Assembly: GCA_028023455.1 (NCBI GenBank)
Contig: JAQFVV010006270.1
Location: 5,108,834 to 5,172,833, forward strand
Length of the DNA stretch: 64,000 nt
Direction of reading: 5' to 3'
From: Epiperipatus broadwayi
Lineage: Eukaryota; Onychophora; Udeonychophora; Euonychophora; Peripatidae
Shown here one piece after another: positions 1 through 11,889 of this stretch (positions are counted from its first letter, which is position 1; each line of letters starts with the position of its first letter). Both the position numbers and the translations under genes were made by a program. The notes below the pieces were generated by a model that ran no database searches, was not told the DNA's origin, and saw only the letters and a list, made by a program, of their open reading frames with translations.

Positions 1-3000
1 TAACGAATGCGAAAAAAGTTGCATATTTATAATTACAAATTAATGAAAAAGGGTTTTTTTCATTTTCTGTAATCAATATATTGTGTAAGAGATTAAATTA
101 CCAGCAAAGATACACCATTATTTTCTGTATATCAATAAGTAACATGAACAAAACTGATGATGCTAAATTATATCTAGTCTACATATTGAAACAGTATGAT
201 TTCATCGTCATACGTTTCACCTATTCTAGAAATCAGTAGCCTTCATTTCCCTAGTTCAAACCCTAAAGGTACACATATATATAACAATATACTTGGGAAT
301 TTAACATGTATAAAAACGTATATTTACACGTATATGTGTGTAATTGTATATGCACACACGTCTGCTATAATTGTATATATTTTGTAATAATTCTATTTGC
401 TAAAAATGGTATATTCACATCTGAATGATATTATCATTATATAACGTACACACCTTATAATTTTATAAATATTAATCTTATGATTTTAAATAGTTGAATT
501 GGTTTCAAGCTGGGAAAATTGTATTAGATAAGAACAGAATTCTCTAAAGTATTTCAAACTGGCTTGAAGTTACCCAATTACTTAATCATGTAGAGCAACT
601 AAAAACAAAGGTAGATGTCTCACGTCTAGGATAAAACGCTAGCAGCTTAAATCTCTTTCAGTAAAAGAAAAGGAGTAGCAATCCAATGTTTAAAAAAAGA
701 ACTTTACCAATCTCATGAGACACCGCCGTACAAATCCAGATTTTAGGATTCTTAATAAAATAAAAGTTGGACAATTAAACCTGCACTGAAATCCAGATTG
801 GAACTGGAATCTGAGAAAAATAAAAGGAACAATGAATAAACCTGAAATCAATCAACCGATTCATTTGAAGCTGATGCAATTAAGACTTCTTAGGTTTTGA
901 TGTCTAAAAATAAAGATTGTGAATAAACTGTAAGAGGGGGGGGTGTTAAAGAAATATAAAAAGGCCAGTTGAAAAGAAATCGTCATCCATTTTTGCTTTA
1001 CTCGCATTTCAACTTATATCCAGGCAGTGAGCCCAGTTTCTACCATGCAAATAAGTGGCTAGAAAAGCTAAGGCCATCTTCCCGATGGTCAAGAACCGTT
1101 TATGGAGCCCGAAGATCCAAACCACAGCCCTACTTAAAGAATAGCCCAATGATGAACCAGCTCAGATAAATCAGTCCATGCGTGTATTTCATACTTTCAA
1201 GCTGCCAGCCTCCAGATAAATAACCGGTAACCACTTCTCAATCAAACTAAACCTAAAAGCTATAGCCACTTATAAATCTTTCCTAAAGCTAACTATATAA
1301 TAAGTAATGTGCACAAACTCTTCCATTCAACTCTTATAAATTAATCACACTATGTTTAAAAGGTGTATTCTCTCTTAAAGTAATTAACTGTATTAGATAA
1401 ACGTATCTCAACCTGTATAATTTTAAAATACTTTAAAAGTTAAATGTAAATCTTGCCTGATCTCAAATTCTTAAATCTCTTTTTTAAATTCAACTTATAA
1501 AAGCTTATTTGCCTTATTATTTTCTCTATTTGCATCTATACTTTTGCATCTATATATATATATTTTGTTAAAATGCATTTATTGATTTATGCTTTGCCTT
1601 CGGAGCAGAGACTATTAATTATTATAACTTAAAGAGACGTTTTGTTCTCAAGTAAAGTAATTATGCTGTTTGGCATATCTATAGATTGTCTCTGGTCCGA
1701 AACCTACTTTGATGTATTATTTGAACTGCTATGCGTACCTTAAATTCACATATGTTGCTTATTAAAAGGTTTGTTTGGTTAAATAAAAGAGAGTGATAAT
1801 TTAAGGCATATTCAGTAGTTAGCCAAGTTTAAGCCCCAGATATGCTTTAGACCCCCTTAATGTAATTGCATATAATATATAGTTAATTAATAAACTAGAT
1901 CAATTTTAATAAAGACCTCTTTAGCACAATTTCAGTGTTTATTTAATTAACTGGCGTAGGGTAGTTTGCAGAAGAAACTATAGATTTCGCGCTTTACTAG
2001 TTGTTATAATTAAGATTCCAAAAGTATTGTGAATGAGTTTTTACAAAGCACTGAGGTGCATTCCGCCTTGCTATCATATAATTATTAAGATAAGATTAGG
2101 TTTTAAGGGCTATCTTATCATCCTTAGTTCGGACAGCCTTCTCTTGAATGGGATAATGATTTTAAGGGTCATTCCCATTTCCTCCTTTAAAAACTGGAAC
2201 ACCGGAATCCAGCATCTTATATTGTGGCTGTTCGAGCATCCGAACTAAAAGTTCATGTATAGCAGGCGAGCGGTATCTGAGAACCGAGCAAACGTTGCTG
2301 AATCTCATGAGTAAAAGCGCATTCAAGACGCATCTGATGTAATTTGTATAGCGCCATAGCCTCAGAAGTTATGCTACAAAACGCCAGTTCATCTGTTGTA
2401 TATTAATTGTTCATCATTGATCTGAACCTAAGATCTAGTTTATCTAAGAATACCTACATAAAGAGCACATTGTCTGCTCATCATGTATTGATAAATTTAA
2501 GTACACATTGTATAAAGTTCCCACTCTCTTAGAGTTTAACCTTTAACATACTGAGTAGGAATGGCAGAACATAATTTAGACATTAGTATAGACATAAAAT
2601 AATTATTAACGTATAAACGATATAATAGAATAATGATCGTTAAGTACAATTGATTACAGAACGTGTAGTTCGTATTTTCACCATCCCACCTGCGAGTGGA
2701 ATATTCAGTATATTTAATTGTTATTGTTTGTGTTTTGTCAATATTAAATAATTTTAAAATCTATTAACGTCTGCAGTATTATTCACTTTATTTATATTAA
2801 ATCACCATCCATAATGATTTTATATGCATTAGATAATCAGCCATAGGTTGTGTGAGTGTGTTTGGTTAAGCTATAAAACATTTAGTTAAATATCCCCGAG
2901 TCTCTCGTTTTACCCTTTGCTATTGCCGGCGTGGAAATTGAGAGATTACGAGTGTAACTTCATATATGTCATTCATAAGGTAGTAAGTCAGGGAGTGTTG

Positions 3001-3278
3001 GTGAAGGAGCTGAGGTGTGGTCAGATTTGGTCTCAAACCCTCATCTAGATCAGCCTTGGTATAATTTACCAAAACTTTGGATTTTGTTGCGTGGATGTTC
3101 AAATATGACTGTTACAATATGTTGGAAAATTTATCGCAGCTTGAGTCAAGATTTCTTCATTGTGTTGCTGAAGGATCGATTCTCAGTTCTGGAGTTAGAA
3201 CTTTTTATGAACTCCTGACCAATAAAGCCACAAGTCCCCTTTGTGTGTACATATCAAAGTGTAAATACTTTCACCTTT
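1..3278. other. AT-rich stretch without a recognised gene
   Basis: No open frame here resembles a known protein, and no convincing exon with both splice sites was seen. There are short AT-rich simple-sequence runs. The region could be intergenic or intronic; the sequence does not decide. Confidence 0.5.
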
Positions 3279-3600
3279 GAAACAGGCAAAACTCTCCATA
3301 CAGAAATGGTGATCATGTGATGTTTGGTGGTTTAACTTTCACCTTTGGTTTCTAAATAAATGTATAATTGTTTTCATAAATATTAACATGCACTTCATAC
3401 CATGTTATGTTTTCTAAATAACTTTATAAATACTAAAAATGCACATATCACATTTTTTACTTACAAAAAAAAAATCCAAATCAAATGACACATGACCTAA
3501 TTTAATAAGCTTGTATTTACAAATGTTAAAAAATATCAAAGCTTGTTAAGAGCTTATTTTGCGAGCTCTATATATAACACATTTTTCCTAAACAAATTAT
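3279..3600. repeat. Fragments of repeat families A and B
   Basis: Positions 3279-3300 carry the family A terminal motif AAACAGGCAAAACTCTCCAT, followed by GTGATCATGTGATGTTTGGT, which is also seen near 7050, 51720 and 55840. Positions 3480-3590 carry the family B hairpin end, with AAGCTTGTTAAGAGCTTAT next to an inverted partner and CATGTGATGT-like motifs. Both are remnants without a hammerhead core. Confidence 0.55.
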
Positions 3601-3777
3601 TATTTTTATATTTTCATAACTGCCATATTAAAATTATGTTGTATCATATACGTTTTCTAAATAAATTGTATTATTTTTAAATATTAAAATATAAATTATA
3701 ATTTTTTAAATAAATTTTACTATTAATCCACTAAACATCTCATCATCACTATTCTCTGTGTTTATATAAGCTTTTAT

Positions 3778-3950
3778 ACAGAGGTAGAACTCTCCATACA
3801 GTAGCGCCACTCAGTGCAAGCCAGAGTAATGAATGGATGCAGGAAGTTTTGTGCATTCGATAGGGATTTTATGCACCTTTCTGCATCCATTGATTACTCT
3901 GGTTTCCACTGAGTGGTGCTAATGTGTGGAGAGTTTTGCCTCTGTATAAA
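3778..3950. repeat. Short family A foldback, no ribozyme core
   Basis: The two halves are inverted copies of the family A end. The left half runs from AACTCTCCATACAGTAGCGC and the right half ends with GAGTTTTGCC. About 80-bp arms meet near 3860 at a shared GATAGGGATTTTATGCAC-like segment. The central portion holding the hammerhead in longer family members is missing. Confidence 0.6.
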
Positions 3951-4149
3951 TTTTACTATTGTCATGATAACCCCCTTCCCCCAAGTCATCATCATCATTT
4001 CAACCATTATTGATCCACTGTAGGATATTATTTAAAATATCATCATCATCAACCATTATCTATCCACTGCAGGATGAATATATTGTTTTAAATGAAATGA
4101 TATAATTTTTATTCTAATGGATAAAAATAAATTGATTGATTAGCATCAT

Positions 4150-5757
4150 CTTGTCAATGTGATGGTGTGATGTGATGTACTGTGGCTTCTCCTTAAATGA
4201 AGTCAAGAATATCTCAGCAATTATGCCCAGATAAACCTGTTAGCCACTTTATTTTCCATTCCCCACTCTAAAATTTTTCCATATTCTGCTCCATCCCATT
4301 TCCACAACATAATCTTTGTCAACTCTATGGCCTTTATATCTAAATCCCCCTTTTCCCAAACCGGCATAAAAACCAATAATTCACTTTCTCTATAATCACT
4401 TTTTTCATATTTATTCTTCCATAACTTCATTATACGTACCCTTTCTGTTTTCAAGCATTTACATTCAATTAACAAATGCCTAATATTTTCAATTCCTTCC
4501 TTACATAATTTACAAAATAAATCACCCATATTTTTCCATTTACATGTATATTCTCTTGTAGCTAAAGATCATGTTCAAGCCTTAAACAATAAAGTACTTT
4601 CCTTACTATTATCATATATTAACTCACACCTAATATTCTGTTTATTTCTATATATATTTAAACTCTTTTTACTCTCCATACTATTTCTCCATCTCTCTAA
4701 CTCCCTATTTTTTATTAATAAATCTATTCTTTTATCCCATTCCTTACTACTATAACACTCAACAATCCTCTTAACACAATCATCCCATCTTTTGTACAAA
4801 TATCCTGATATAAATTCTTTATCCAAATCTTTTGCATACCGCATTACCTTTCTCACCCATCTTATTACCTGCTTTTTACTCATAAACTAAATAAATACTA
4901 TTTTGGCAAATCTTTTATTATCCATAAACTGCAATCTACCAAACATTTTCATTTTACTTTTTGCATCTCTCATATGAAAACTTGACCATCCCATTTTCTC
5001 CTTGAATTGCCTCCTTTGCTGTCCATACATCTGCATCCAATGCATGTCTTCCTACTTCCCTTTGAATTTTTTCTAAATAATCTAATACCCCTTTACTAAT
5101 ACATAGTGCATCATTACCATATGTTAACCCTGCTACTGCAACTTCCTTCCATATAATTCTAGCTACATCATATTTATTATATGAAAACACTGTTAATTTC
5201 TTTATCAATCCTTTTCTTTTCGTTGCTTCATTTATCAATTTTTTCTCCCATTCATCCAAATAATTTTTTGATTACTTAAAATAATTCCCAAATAACTATA
5301 TCTATTAACCACACTTAATATCTCCCAATAAAAATTCTACATTTTCTCTTTCTCCAGTATTAACCATCATTATATTTGATTTTTCTTCACTAAATTTAAT
5401 TCCCATCTCTTTACCCACCCTTGAACATGTCATCAGCATAACTTCCATATCTTGTCTTCTGTCTGCACACAAAAAAATATCCGCAAAAAAAAAAAAAAAA
5501 CCCAATATAATATATACTCCCTTACCACCTATTAACGGTATCTCTATCCCTCTTCCTAATCTTTCTATTACTCTTTCCATTTTACTTAAATATAACACAA
5601 ACAAAATAGGTGACATAGGGCATCCTTGCCTTAGTTCCACCCCATTTTTAATTTTAACTGATTCAATATTCCTTAATTTATATATATAATAGTTATTTTC
5701 ATATAATTTCTTAATAATATCCACTAAAGCTTCATCCATTCCCAATGTCATGTCATG
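4150..5757 (-). pseudogene. LINE-b copy 1, 3' half of ORF2 (RT and C-terminal domain), frameshifted
   Basis: Read on the minus strand, this is the 3' part of a non-LTR retrotransposon reverse transcriptase. Segment 5751-5305 contains the QGCPMSPILF motif (RT block with GxxxSPxLF), then FADIFLCADRRQDMEVM at the active-site turn, then IKFSEEKSNIM. Segments 5259-4954, 4883-4575 and 4529-4221 continue through the thumb to a C-terminal Cys-His motif CKLCKEGIENIRHLLIEC, common in LINE ORF2 ends. The frame is broken at least three times. The 3' end terminates in short TGATG-type repeats (4157-4180). It is 5'-truncated at about 5757, exactly where a second 3' tail begins. The clade is not resolved by eye. 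Confidence 0.8.
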
Positions 5758-6245
5758 TGATGTGATGTACTGTAGCTTCTGCTTAAATTAAGTCAAGAAT
5801 ATCTGAGCAACTATGCCCAGATAAACCTGTTAGCCACTTAATTTTCCAATCCCCACTCTAAGTTTTCCCATATTCTGCTCCATCCCATTTCCACAACATA
5901 ATCTTTGTCAACTCTATAACCTTTATATCTAAATCCCCTTTATCTTTTCCCAAACCCAACATAAAAACCAATAATTCACTTTCTGTATAATCACTTTTTT
6001 CATATTTATTCTTCCATAACTTCATTATAGGTACCCTTTCTGTTTTCAAGCATTTACATTCAATTAACAAATGCCTAATATTTTCAATTCTTTCCTTACA
6101 TAATTTACAAAATAAATCACCCATATTTTTCCATTCACATGTATATTCTCTTGTTGCTAAAGATCTCATTCAAGCCTTAAACAATAAACTACTTTCCTTA
6201 CTATTATCATATATTAACTTACTATTATCATATATTATCATATAT
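5758..6245 (-). pseudogene. LINE-b copy 2, short 5'-truncated 3' end
   Basis: This second copy starts with the same TGATG-rich tail and repeats the C-terminal reading frame (6169-5858) with CKLCKERIENIRHLLIEC. It differs from copy 1 at scattered positions. It is truncated near 6220-6245, at a short stuttered repeat of TTACTATTATCATATATTA. It lies in the same orientation directly upstream of copy 1, so the two form a head-to-tail pair. Confidence 0.8.
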
Positions 6246-6589
6246 CAACTTTCACAGGTATATGGTGGCTCCACCAATGGGTAATGTACAAATGAGGGAC
6301 ACAGGATTCATTTATTATTTAAACAATAAAATCAATAACTATATCATAAAAAATAAAAAGTAGAAATCTTGAGTTGAACAAAAAGTTTTAGGAATTTATA
6401 ATTATTATATACTGTTGTCAAAACAATTAGACGTAAAACAAAAAGACTGCAAAGTAAAAATTGAGGAATTCGTTATTAACTTAGAGGAGATCCTATAATT
6501 CTTCTTTGAGGACTTAAAGAAACTAAACAAAATATTTATGTTAACTTCGTAGGTTCTTAACATGGAGTTACCACATAAACAGTAGCTAA

Positions 6590-7070
6590 CCCTCCATATA
6601 GTAGTGCCACCCAGTGCAAGCTATAGTAATCAATGGATGCAAGAAGGTTTGCGCATAAAACCCCTATTTAGTGCCTACTACATCCAATATCTTAGGCTTG
6701 TTTCTAGTTGGAGTCTTTCATCAATGAGAAGCCTTGAATCTGAGAGTACTGCAACTAGACCCTAGGATCCAATGCAGCACTCTAGCAGCTACTTTTTATC
6801 TCTTTAGTTAAAATGGCTGCTAGAGGTTGCATCCTAAGATTTAGGGCTATGCTCTCAGATCCAAGACTCCTCACTGATGAAAACCACAAGCTAGAAACTA
6901 GTCTGAGATATTAGATGAGTAAGGCACTAGATAGAGGTTTTAACAAAAACCTTCCTTGCTTTCATTGATTATTAAGGCTTGGACTGGGTATTACTGTATG
7001 GAGAGTTTGCTACGGTTTTAACAGCTTGTGTAAATTTAGGAAGTGGTGATCATATGATGTTTATTCACAT
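6590..7070. mobile_element. Family A foldback element with decayed hammerhead cores
   Basis: Two inverted copies of the family A monomer meet near 6790. The outer ends carry CTCCATATAGTAGTGCCAC (left) and TACTGTATGGAGAGTTTGC (right). On the plus strand, 6874-6880 is CTGATGA, 6894-6897 is GAAA and 6898-6903 is CTAGTC, matching the hammerhead core order, with the loop-free palindrome ACTAGT as stem III. The minus-strand copy at 6696-6729 has lost the cleavage triplet. Stem II is weak here and the stem I partner reads TGAGAT instead of TGGGGA, so activity is unlikely. Confidence 0.7.
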
Positions 7071-7279
7071 AGTAAGCAGACATAGAACACTCATCATCAT
7101 CATTTAACATCCAGAATGTTAAGCTGCTTTTACTCATCATAGTTTCCTATTTCAGATGCGTAGTACTTTTTAACTGCACTATAAATCGAGTTTTTTTAAG
7201 ATCATGATAAAAAGACACATTAAAAATAGTCTCTCATATCCAGATGATGTAATCATCAGTTAAAGCAGCAGTAGGAACT

Positions 7280-7775
7280 AGTGGTTGAGGACAGAAGGAT
7301 CCAAGCTGCCACTGATTGGTGCCTTTTTATAGAAGATTGTAAGAATTAAATGGAATATTATCAGATTTGATGATATTAGAAGAAAACATGAAGAGTCATT
7401 TGATTTGAATAGTGGATATGTATTCTACTAATAAAAGTGTAAATACTAATAAATAAATAAAAGATGAACTATTAATATGTAAAAAAATATTAAGAGGATT
7501 AGTTATTCAAGTTAATGGAAGATTTCAAAATCAAATGATTCAGGTTTATATCATAAGTTGTTATTGTAACAGAATAGCTGGTATTAACACGGATATATAA
7601 AATGCTTTTGATGAGGTTAATTAACATTTTAAATTTGTCATAGGGGATTTTAGTGCTAAATTTGGATAGTAACTAAAAGTTGAAAATTCTCCGGATAAAT
7701 TTGGTTATGGTGTTAGAAATGAAGGAGATCACACATTTGTGAAATTTTCAGGAAAAATATATATACCAATAAAAT
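7280..7775 (+). pseudogene. LINE-c fragment: apurinic-like endonuclease domain, decayed
   Basis: Conceptual translation in several frames gives an APE-type endonuclease pattern: GRFQNQMIQVY, then HFKFVIGDFSAKFG (the GDFNAK-type motif), then FGYGVRNEGDHTFVKFSG. This order is typical of many invertebrate LINEs. Stops and frameshifts interrupt it. The Penelope-like element begins immediately downstream and probably inserted into this LINE. Confidence 0.6.
7762..7775. repeat. Candidate target-site duplication, left of the PLE
   Basis: TATACCAATAAAAT here is repeated exactly at 11424-11437, just outside the right end of the Penelope-like element. Fourteen identical bases at the two borders fit a target-site duplication. 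The AT-rich composition leaves some chance of coincidence. Confidence 0.55.
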
Positions 7776-8029
7776 ATATGTCTGAAGGTTTGTAATGATA
7801 GTATATTATAAGATGTGATATGTTGAACTATTTCTATAATTTATGAGTGAATGTTAAATGTATCGAAAATTTTAAACTTTATTTAAACTTTCCAAATATG
7901 TCAACTTGTTAGTAATAACACACAAATAGACAACACAGGTTAGTAATTACACAACATTTCGAGTAGTATTATTCTCCACTCTTCTTCAGGTGTTGCTGGC
8001 CTATATGCATAGTGACAATATTCGCTTAG

Positions 8030-8096
8030 AAGTTGAACTCACACCTTTAGATTCTTGAATATCGAATTTAAGGCAAACGCTCTTCCAACTGAGCTA
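8030..8096 (-). other. tRNA-like segment in the PLE 3' region
   Basis: On the minus strand, TAGCTCAGTTGG (8096-8085) matches a tRNA A box, and GAGTTCAACTT (8040-8030) resembles a B box at a plausible spacing. The T-arm and acceptor stem do not close properly, so this is not called as a tRNA gene. It may be a tRNA-derived insertion or an internal pol III promoter relic. The inverted copy of the element keeps the same segment at 11138-11204. Confidence 0.45.
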
Positions 8097-8189
8097 TTCT
8101 GTCAAAGGCAACATATAGTAGAAATTTGATATATTTATATATGAGGGTTGGTTCGAATCCTCCAATATTTTTTTTAACGAATCTAATTA

Positions 8190-8520
8190 TTTTTATTTTT
8201 CCTAAGAGCAAGATTAATTAGAGGCTTCCATACATTGTGTATTGCCATACTGGGTTGACTTATAGGATTATTTACCATTGTCATATGAGCAGCTTCCTTG
8301 AATTTTCTTCTATGCATTTTTTCTTCTTTATCCAATATCTTTGTATTTTTCCACTTAAGCATATGGTCATTAGTACATACATGATCTGCTATGGTAGACA
8401 CATCTGTTTTTTTCTTTTAAACATTAGTTTGTGCTCCTTCAATCACTGTCCAACAGGCCGACAGGTCTTACCAATGTATTTCCTTCCACAGTCACATGGT
8501 ATCTCATAAATGCAGTTTTT
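8190..8520 (-). pseudogene. PLE GIY-YIG endonuclease domain
   Basis: The minus strand encodes IYEIPCDCGRKYIGKTCRPV, the GIY-YIG signature with the Cys pair characteristic of Penelope-like elements. A KEHK segment and the histidine-rich stretch TIADHVCTNDHMLKW follow, ending near LALRKNKNN. In PLEs this C-terminal nuclease nicks the target DNA for priming. A stop codon lies between the YIG motif and the downstream helix. The inverted copy at 10700-11025 encodes the same domain with CECGRKYIGETCHPV and no stop at that point. Confidence 0.85.
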
Positions 8521-8639
8521 GTTCTTCAGCATTTCCAGTTTAGGCTTAGTAAAGTAAGCATTCCTCGAAGTGTGGTATGACTTAGGAAAGAAGTTCTAGT
8601 GTTATATTGACTGCAGATTTTCTTTAACTCATCTGCCAT

Positions 8640-9660
8640 TCCTGGTATTTATGAATACGCTACTGTACCAATAAATGTTTTCTCTTTTGGTGTCTCTTTG
8701 TGTTGTCTATTGAAGATTTTTCTGATGACTACTGATGGATAACCATTCTTCATAAGCATTTGTTCTATGTGAATCTTTTCTTTTTCCAAATCACTGGTTT
8801 TTGAACAAACCTCCTTTGCTCTGTTCCATAGTGATAGTACAATTCCTTGTTTAGTGCTTCTTGTATGATTGGATGTATATGCCAAGTATTTACCAGTGTG
8901 TGTTGGTTTCCTATACACTGTTGTTTTTACTTTGCCCTGAGGGAGTCTTGTCACAAGAACATCCAACAATGCCAATTTTTGTTCTTGTTCCGATTCCATC
9001 GTGAATTTAATTGTAGGAGATATGTTGTTAATGTGCATCCAGAATGACTGTAATTTTATCTTGCCATGTGGCCATTCCAAAAATGTATCATCAACATATC
9101 GAAGCCACACTTTAGGTGGACATGAAGTAGTATTTATGGCTGTGATTTCAAATTCTTCCATGTAAATATTGCTGAGCAAGGGTGACAGAGATGATCCCAT
9201 GGCCATTCCTTGATCTTGTGGAAGAATTCTGAGTTATAGTGAAAGTATGTTGTTGTTACACAGAATGTTAATAATTCCATTATACTATCAATAGGTAGAG
9301 CTGTTCTAGTTTGTAGACTATTATCATCACATAACCTTTTCCTTACAATAGACAATGCCGCTTCACATGGTACATTTGTAAACAGACTTTCCACATCAAA
9401 GCTTACCAATATGTCAGTTCTTTCCATTTTCATGTTCCTGACTAATTCTATGAAGTGCTTAGAATCCCTGATGAAAGACTGTGTCCTATATGTCAATGGA
9501 CTAAGAACTTTGAGAAGAAATCTTGACAAATTTTGACATGGTGAATTTCTAGAACTAACAATAGGTCTTAATGGAACATTGTCTTTATGGATTTTAGGCA
9601 GTCCATACAGGGAGGAATCTTGCTGAAATATGAAGTTAATTTTCTTTTTTCTGAATCACT
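8640..9660 (-). pseudogene. PLE reverse transcriptase domain
   Basis: Minus-strand frames, in order, give LYGLPKIHKDNVPLRPIVS, LVSFDVESLFTNVP (first catalytic Asp), MAMGSSLSPLLSNIYMEEFE, and VWLRYVDDTFLEW (YVDD active site), then LALLDVLVTR and TVYRKPTHTGKYL. These are the hallmark Penelope RT motifs in canonical order. At least one frameshift near 9200-9230 separates the palm motifs. The catalytic residues themselves are intact. Confidence 0.88.
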
Positions 9661-9698
9661 GAAATACCTGCGATGCTTCCGGAGTAACACTTGTAGTT

Positions 9699-10400
9699 TT
9701 ACCTCTGTACTTGGAATTGGATTTTTGCTACTTTATTGTATTGACCTGCTGTGAAAAGGCCTTGTATTTTATAATCAGTTTTATCCATTACAACTGTAGT
9801 GTTACCTTTGTCAGCAGGAAGAATGATTATAGATATATCCTGTTTGAGAAATTTAATAGCTTTCCTCTCATCACATGAAATGTTTGACTTCTGCTTGTGC
9901 ACTTGATGTTTCTCCATTGTCCTTTTTACTCTCCAGCATAACTCTGCTGCTTCTTAATAGAGTCAAGTTTTGGGTCACCTCATCAGTGGCGGCCAGATAT
10001 TCAATAGTGGGACAGTAGATTGTGTAATGGTGAAATTCAAACCTTTTTCAAGAATTGATAATTCACAATTGGTATGTTGTTTAGAACTAAGATTTTTCAC
10101 TGATGACAAGGATAGACTAGTTGCAGTATTGCTTTTGACTTGCCCATGTAGATTTACAAGCTTCTTCTGAAGTTCTTTTATCCTCCCATGTAACTTACAA
10201 TATGATCTGTTCACTGCTTGACAAATTCTTGAGAAATCTTCATCTGTAACTTTGTTTTGTAGAAGCGATTCCACATTTCTAATAGATTGCAATGTTTGAT
10301 ACTTGGTAAACCACTGAACCTTTATGCTTTCTCTCGATAGGGCCTCATTTGCTCTCTGAATAATTTTTTCAGCTCTTGGAGCTCTCTTGGAACAGAGCAA
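9699..10400 (-). pseudogene. PLE N-terminal domain
   Basis: The minus-strand frame 10400-9975 gives a helical N-terminal region ending in LEKGLNFTITQSTVPLLN, which corresponds to the PLE segment before the RT. Frame 9917-9699 continues with [20 protein letters not shown], the strongly conserved PLE motif just ahead of the RT palm. The two pieces are separated by a frameshift and stop near 9920-9960. The true 5' end is lost at the junction with the inverted copy near 10386. Confidence 0.8.
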
Positions 10401-11423
10401 AGGAGGTTTGTTCAGAAACCAGTGATTTGGAAAAAGAAAAGATTCACATAGAACAAATGCCTATGAAGAATTGTTATCCATCAGCAGTCATCAGAAAAAT
10501 CTTCAATGGACAACACAAAGAGACACCAAAAGAGAAAACAGTTATTGGTACAGTGGTGTATCCATACATACCAGGAATGGCGGACAAGTTAAAGAAAATC
10601 TGCAGCCAATATAACATTAGAACTGCTTTCTAAAGTCATATCACACTTCGAGGAATGCTTACTTCTACTAAGCCTACACTGGAAATGCTGAAGAACAAAA
10701 ACTGCATCTATGAGATACCATGTGAATGTGGAAGGAAATACATTGGTGAGACCTGTCATCCTGTTGAACAGCGATTGAAGGAGCACAAACTAATGGTTAA
10801 AAGAAAAAAAAAGTTGTGTCTACCATAGCAGATCATGTATGTACCAATGATCATATGCTTAAGTGGGAAAATACAAAGATATTGGATAAAGAGGAAAAAA
10901 TGCATAGAAAAAAATTCAAGGAAACTGCTCATATGACAATGGTAAATAATCCTATAAGTCAACCCAGTGTGGCAATACACAATATATGGAAGCCTTTAAT
11001 TAATCTTGCTCTTAGGAAAAAATAAAAATAATGATAATTAAACTCGTTAAAAAAAAAATTGGAGGATTCAGGAGGATTTGAACCAACCCTCATATATAAA
11101 TATATCAAATTTCTACTATATGTTGCCTTTGACAGAATAGCTCAGTTGGTGGAGTGTTTGCCTTAAATTCAATATTCAAGAATCTAAAAGTGCGAGTTCA
11201 ACTTCTAAGCGAGTATTGTCACTGTGCATATAGGCCAGCAACACCTGAAGAAGAGTGGAAAATAATACTATTCGAAATATTGTGTAATTACTAACCTATA
11301 TTGTCTATTTGTGTGTTATTACTAACAAGTTGACATATTTGGAAAGTTTAAATAAAGTTTAAAATTTTTGATACATTTAACATTCACTCATAAATGATGG
11401 AAATAGTCCAACATATCACATTT
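10386..11423 (+). repeat. Inverted copy of the PLE 3' half
   Basis: The plus-strand frame 10376-10633 encodes SLWNRAKEVC-like PLE sequence matching the minus-strand RT C-terminus, and 10640-11025 encodes the GIY-YIG domain. Non-coding 3' sequence with the tRNA-like block and hammerhead-like motif follows to about 11423. It differs from its partner at scattered sites, so the duplication is not brand new. Confidence 0.85.
11138..11204 (+). other. tRNA-like segment, second copy in the inverted PLE half
   Basis: TAGCTCAGTTGG (11138-11149) and GAGTTCAACTT (11194-11204) repeat the A-box and B-box-like pair of the minus-strand copy at 8030-8096. Retention in both halves shows it belongs to the element rather than to a host tRNA gene. 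Confidence 0.45.
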
Positions 11424-11437
11424 TATACCAATAAAAT
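11424..11437. repeat. Candidate target-site duplication, right of the PLE
   Basis: Exact 14-base match to 7762-7775. The inverted half of the element ends immediately to the left. Confidence 0.55.
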
Positions 11438-11889
11438 GTTCGTTAATTAAAAACTATTGCAATAACAATAAAAATAATAAATATAACTATAATTAATTAT
11501 TATATACAGTCTTTCAATCCACAGTAAGTATTTTCGATTAATTCCTTAATCTTCCTCAACTGCCATTAAATTAAAAAAACATTAAATGAAAATAGATATG
11601 AAAGCATCCAAATGAAGATGTAACAGAATTGAATTATGTTTTGACTAATAAGAGATTACATATTTCAAAACTGTAATGTGCTTAATAGATACAGTACAGG
11701 AAGTGAACAGCAATTAGATAAAACATGTAAGTTATGTGTAGACAGTACTAACAATTGATATTTTTATCTTCAAAAGCATCAATGAATTTTAAGTAAAACT
11801 TGCAAATCATTTTAAAATATTAAGATATTAAAAATAGTTCTGACTTGAAAGAATTCACAAAAAGATAACTGAAGAAATTCCACATATAT

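Larger units (their letters stand above)
7776..11423 (-). mobile_element. Penelope-like element with an inverted 5' partial copy
   Basis: On the minus strand the element reads: an inverted copy of its own 3' half (11423 to about 10386), then N-terminal domain, reverse transcriptase, GIY-YIG endonuclease and a non-coding 3' end. The two 3' halves (7810-8640 and 10386-11423) are long near-identical inverted repeats. An inverted partial copy at the 5' side is a known habit of Penelope-like elements. Both 3' halves contain a hammerhead-like motif: CTGAAGA, an extra A, then a GAGTGG/CTACTC stem, then GAAA. It lacks a normal cleavage triplet. Frameshifts in the ORF make the copy non-functional. Confidence 0.88.

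Noticed and set aside
2033-2248. 71-residue plus-strand open frame
   Set aside because: No recognisable motif, splice sites or codon bias, and a length expected by chance.
8237-8509. Plus-strand 90-residue open frame, and similar frames at 10756-10980
   Set aside because: They are antisense shadows of the PLE GIY-YIG domain.
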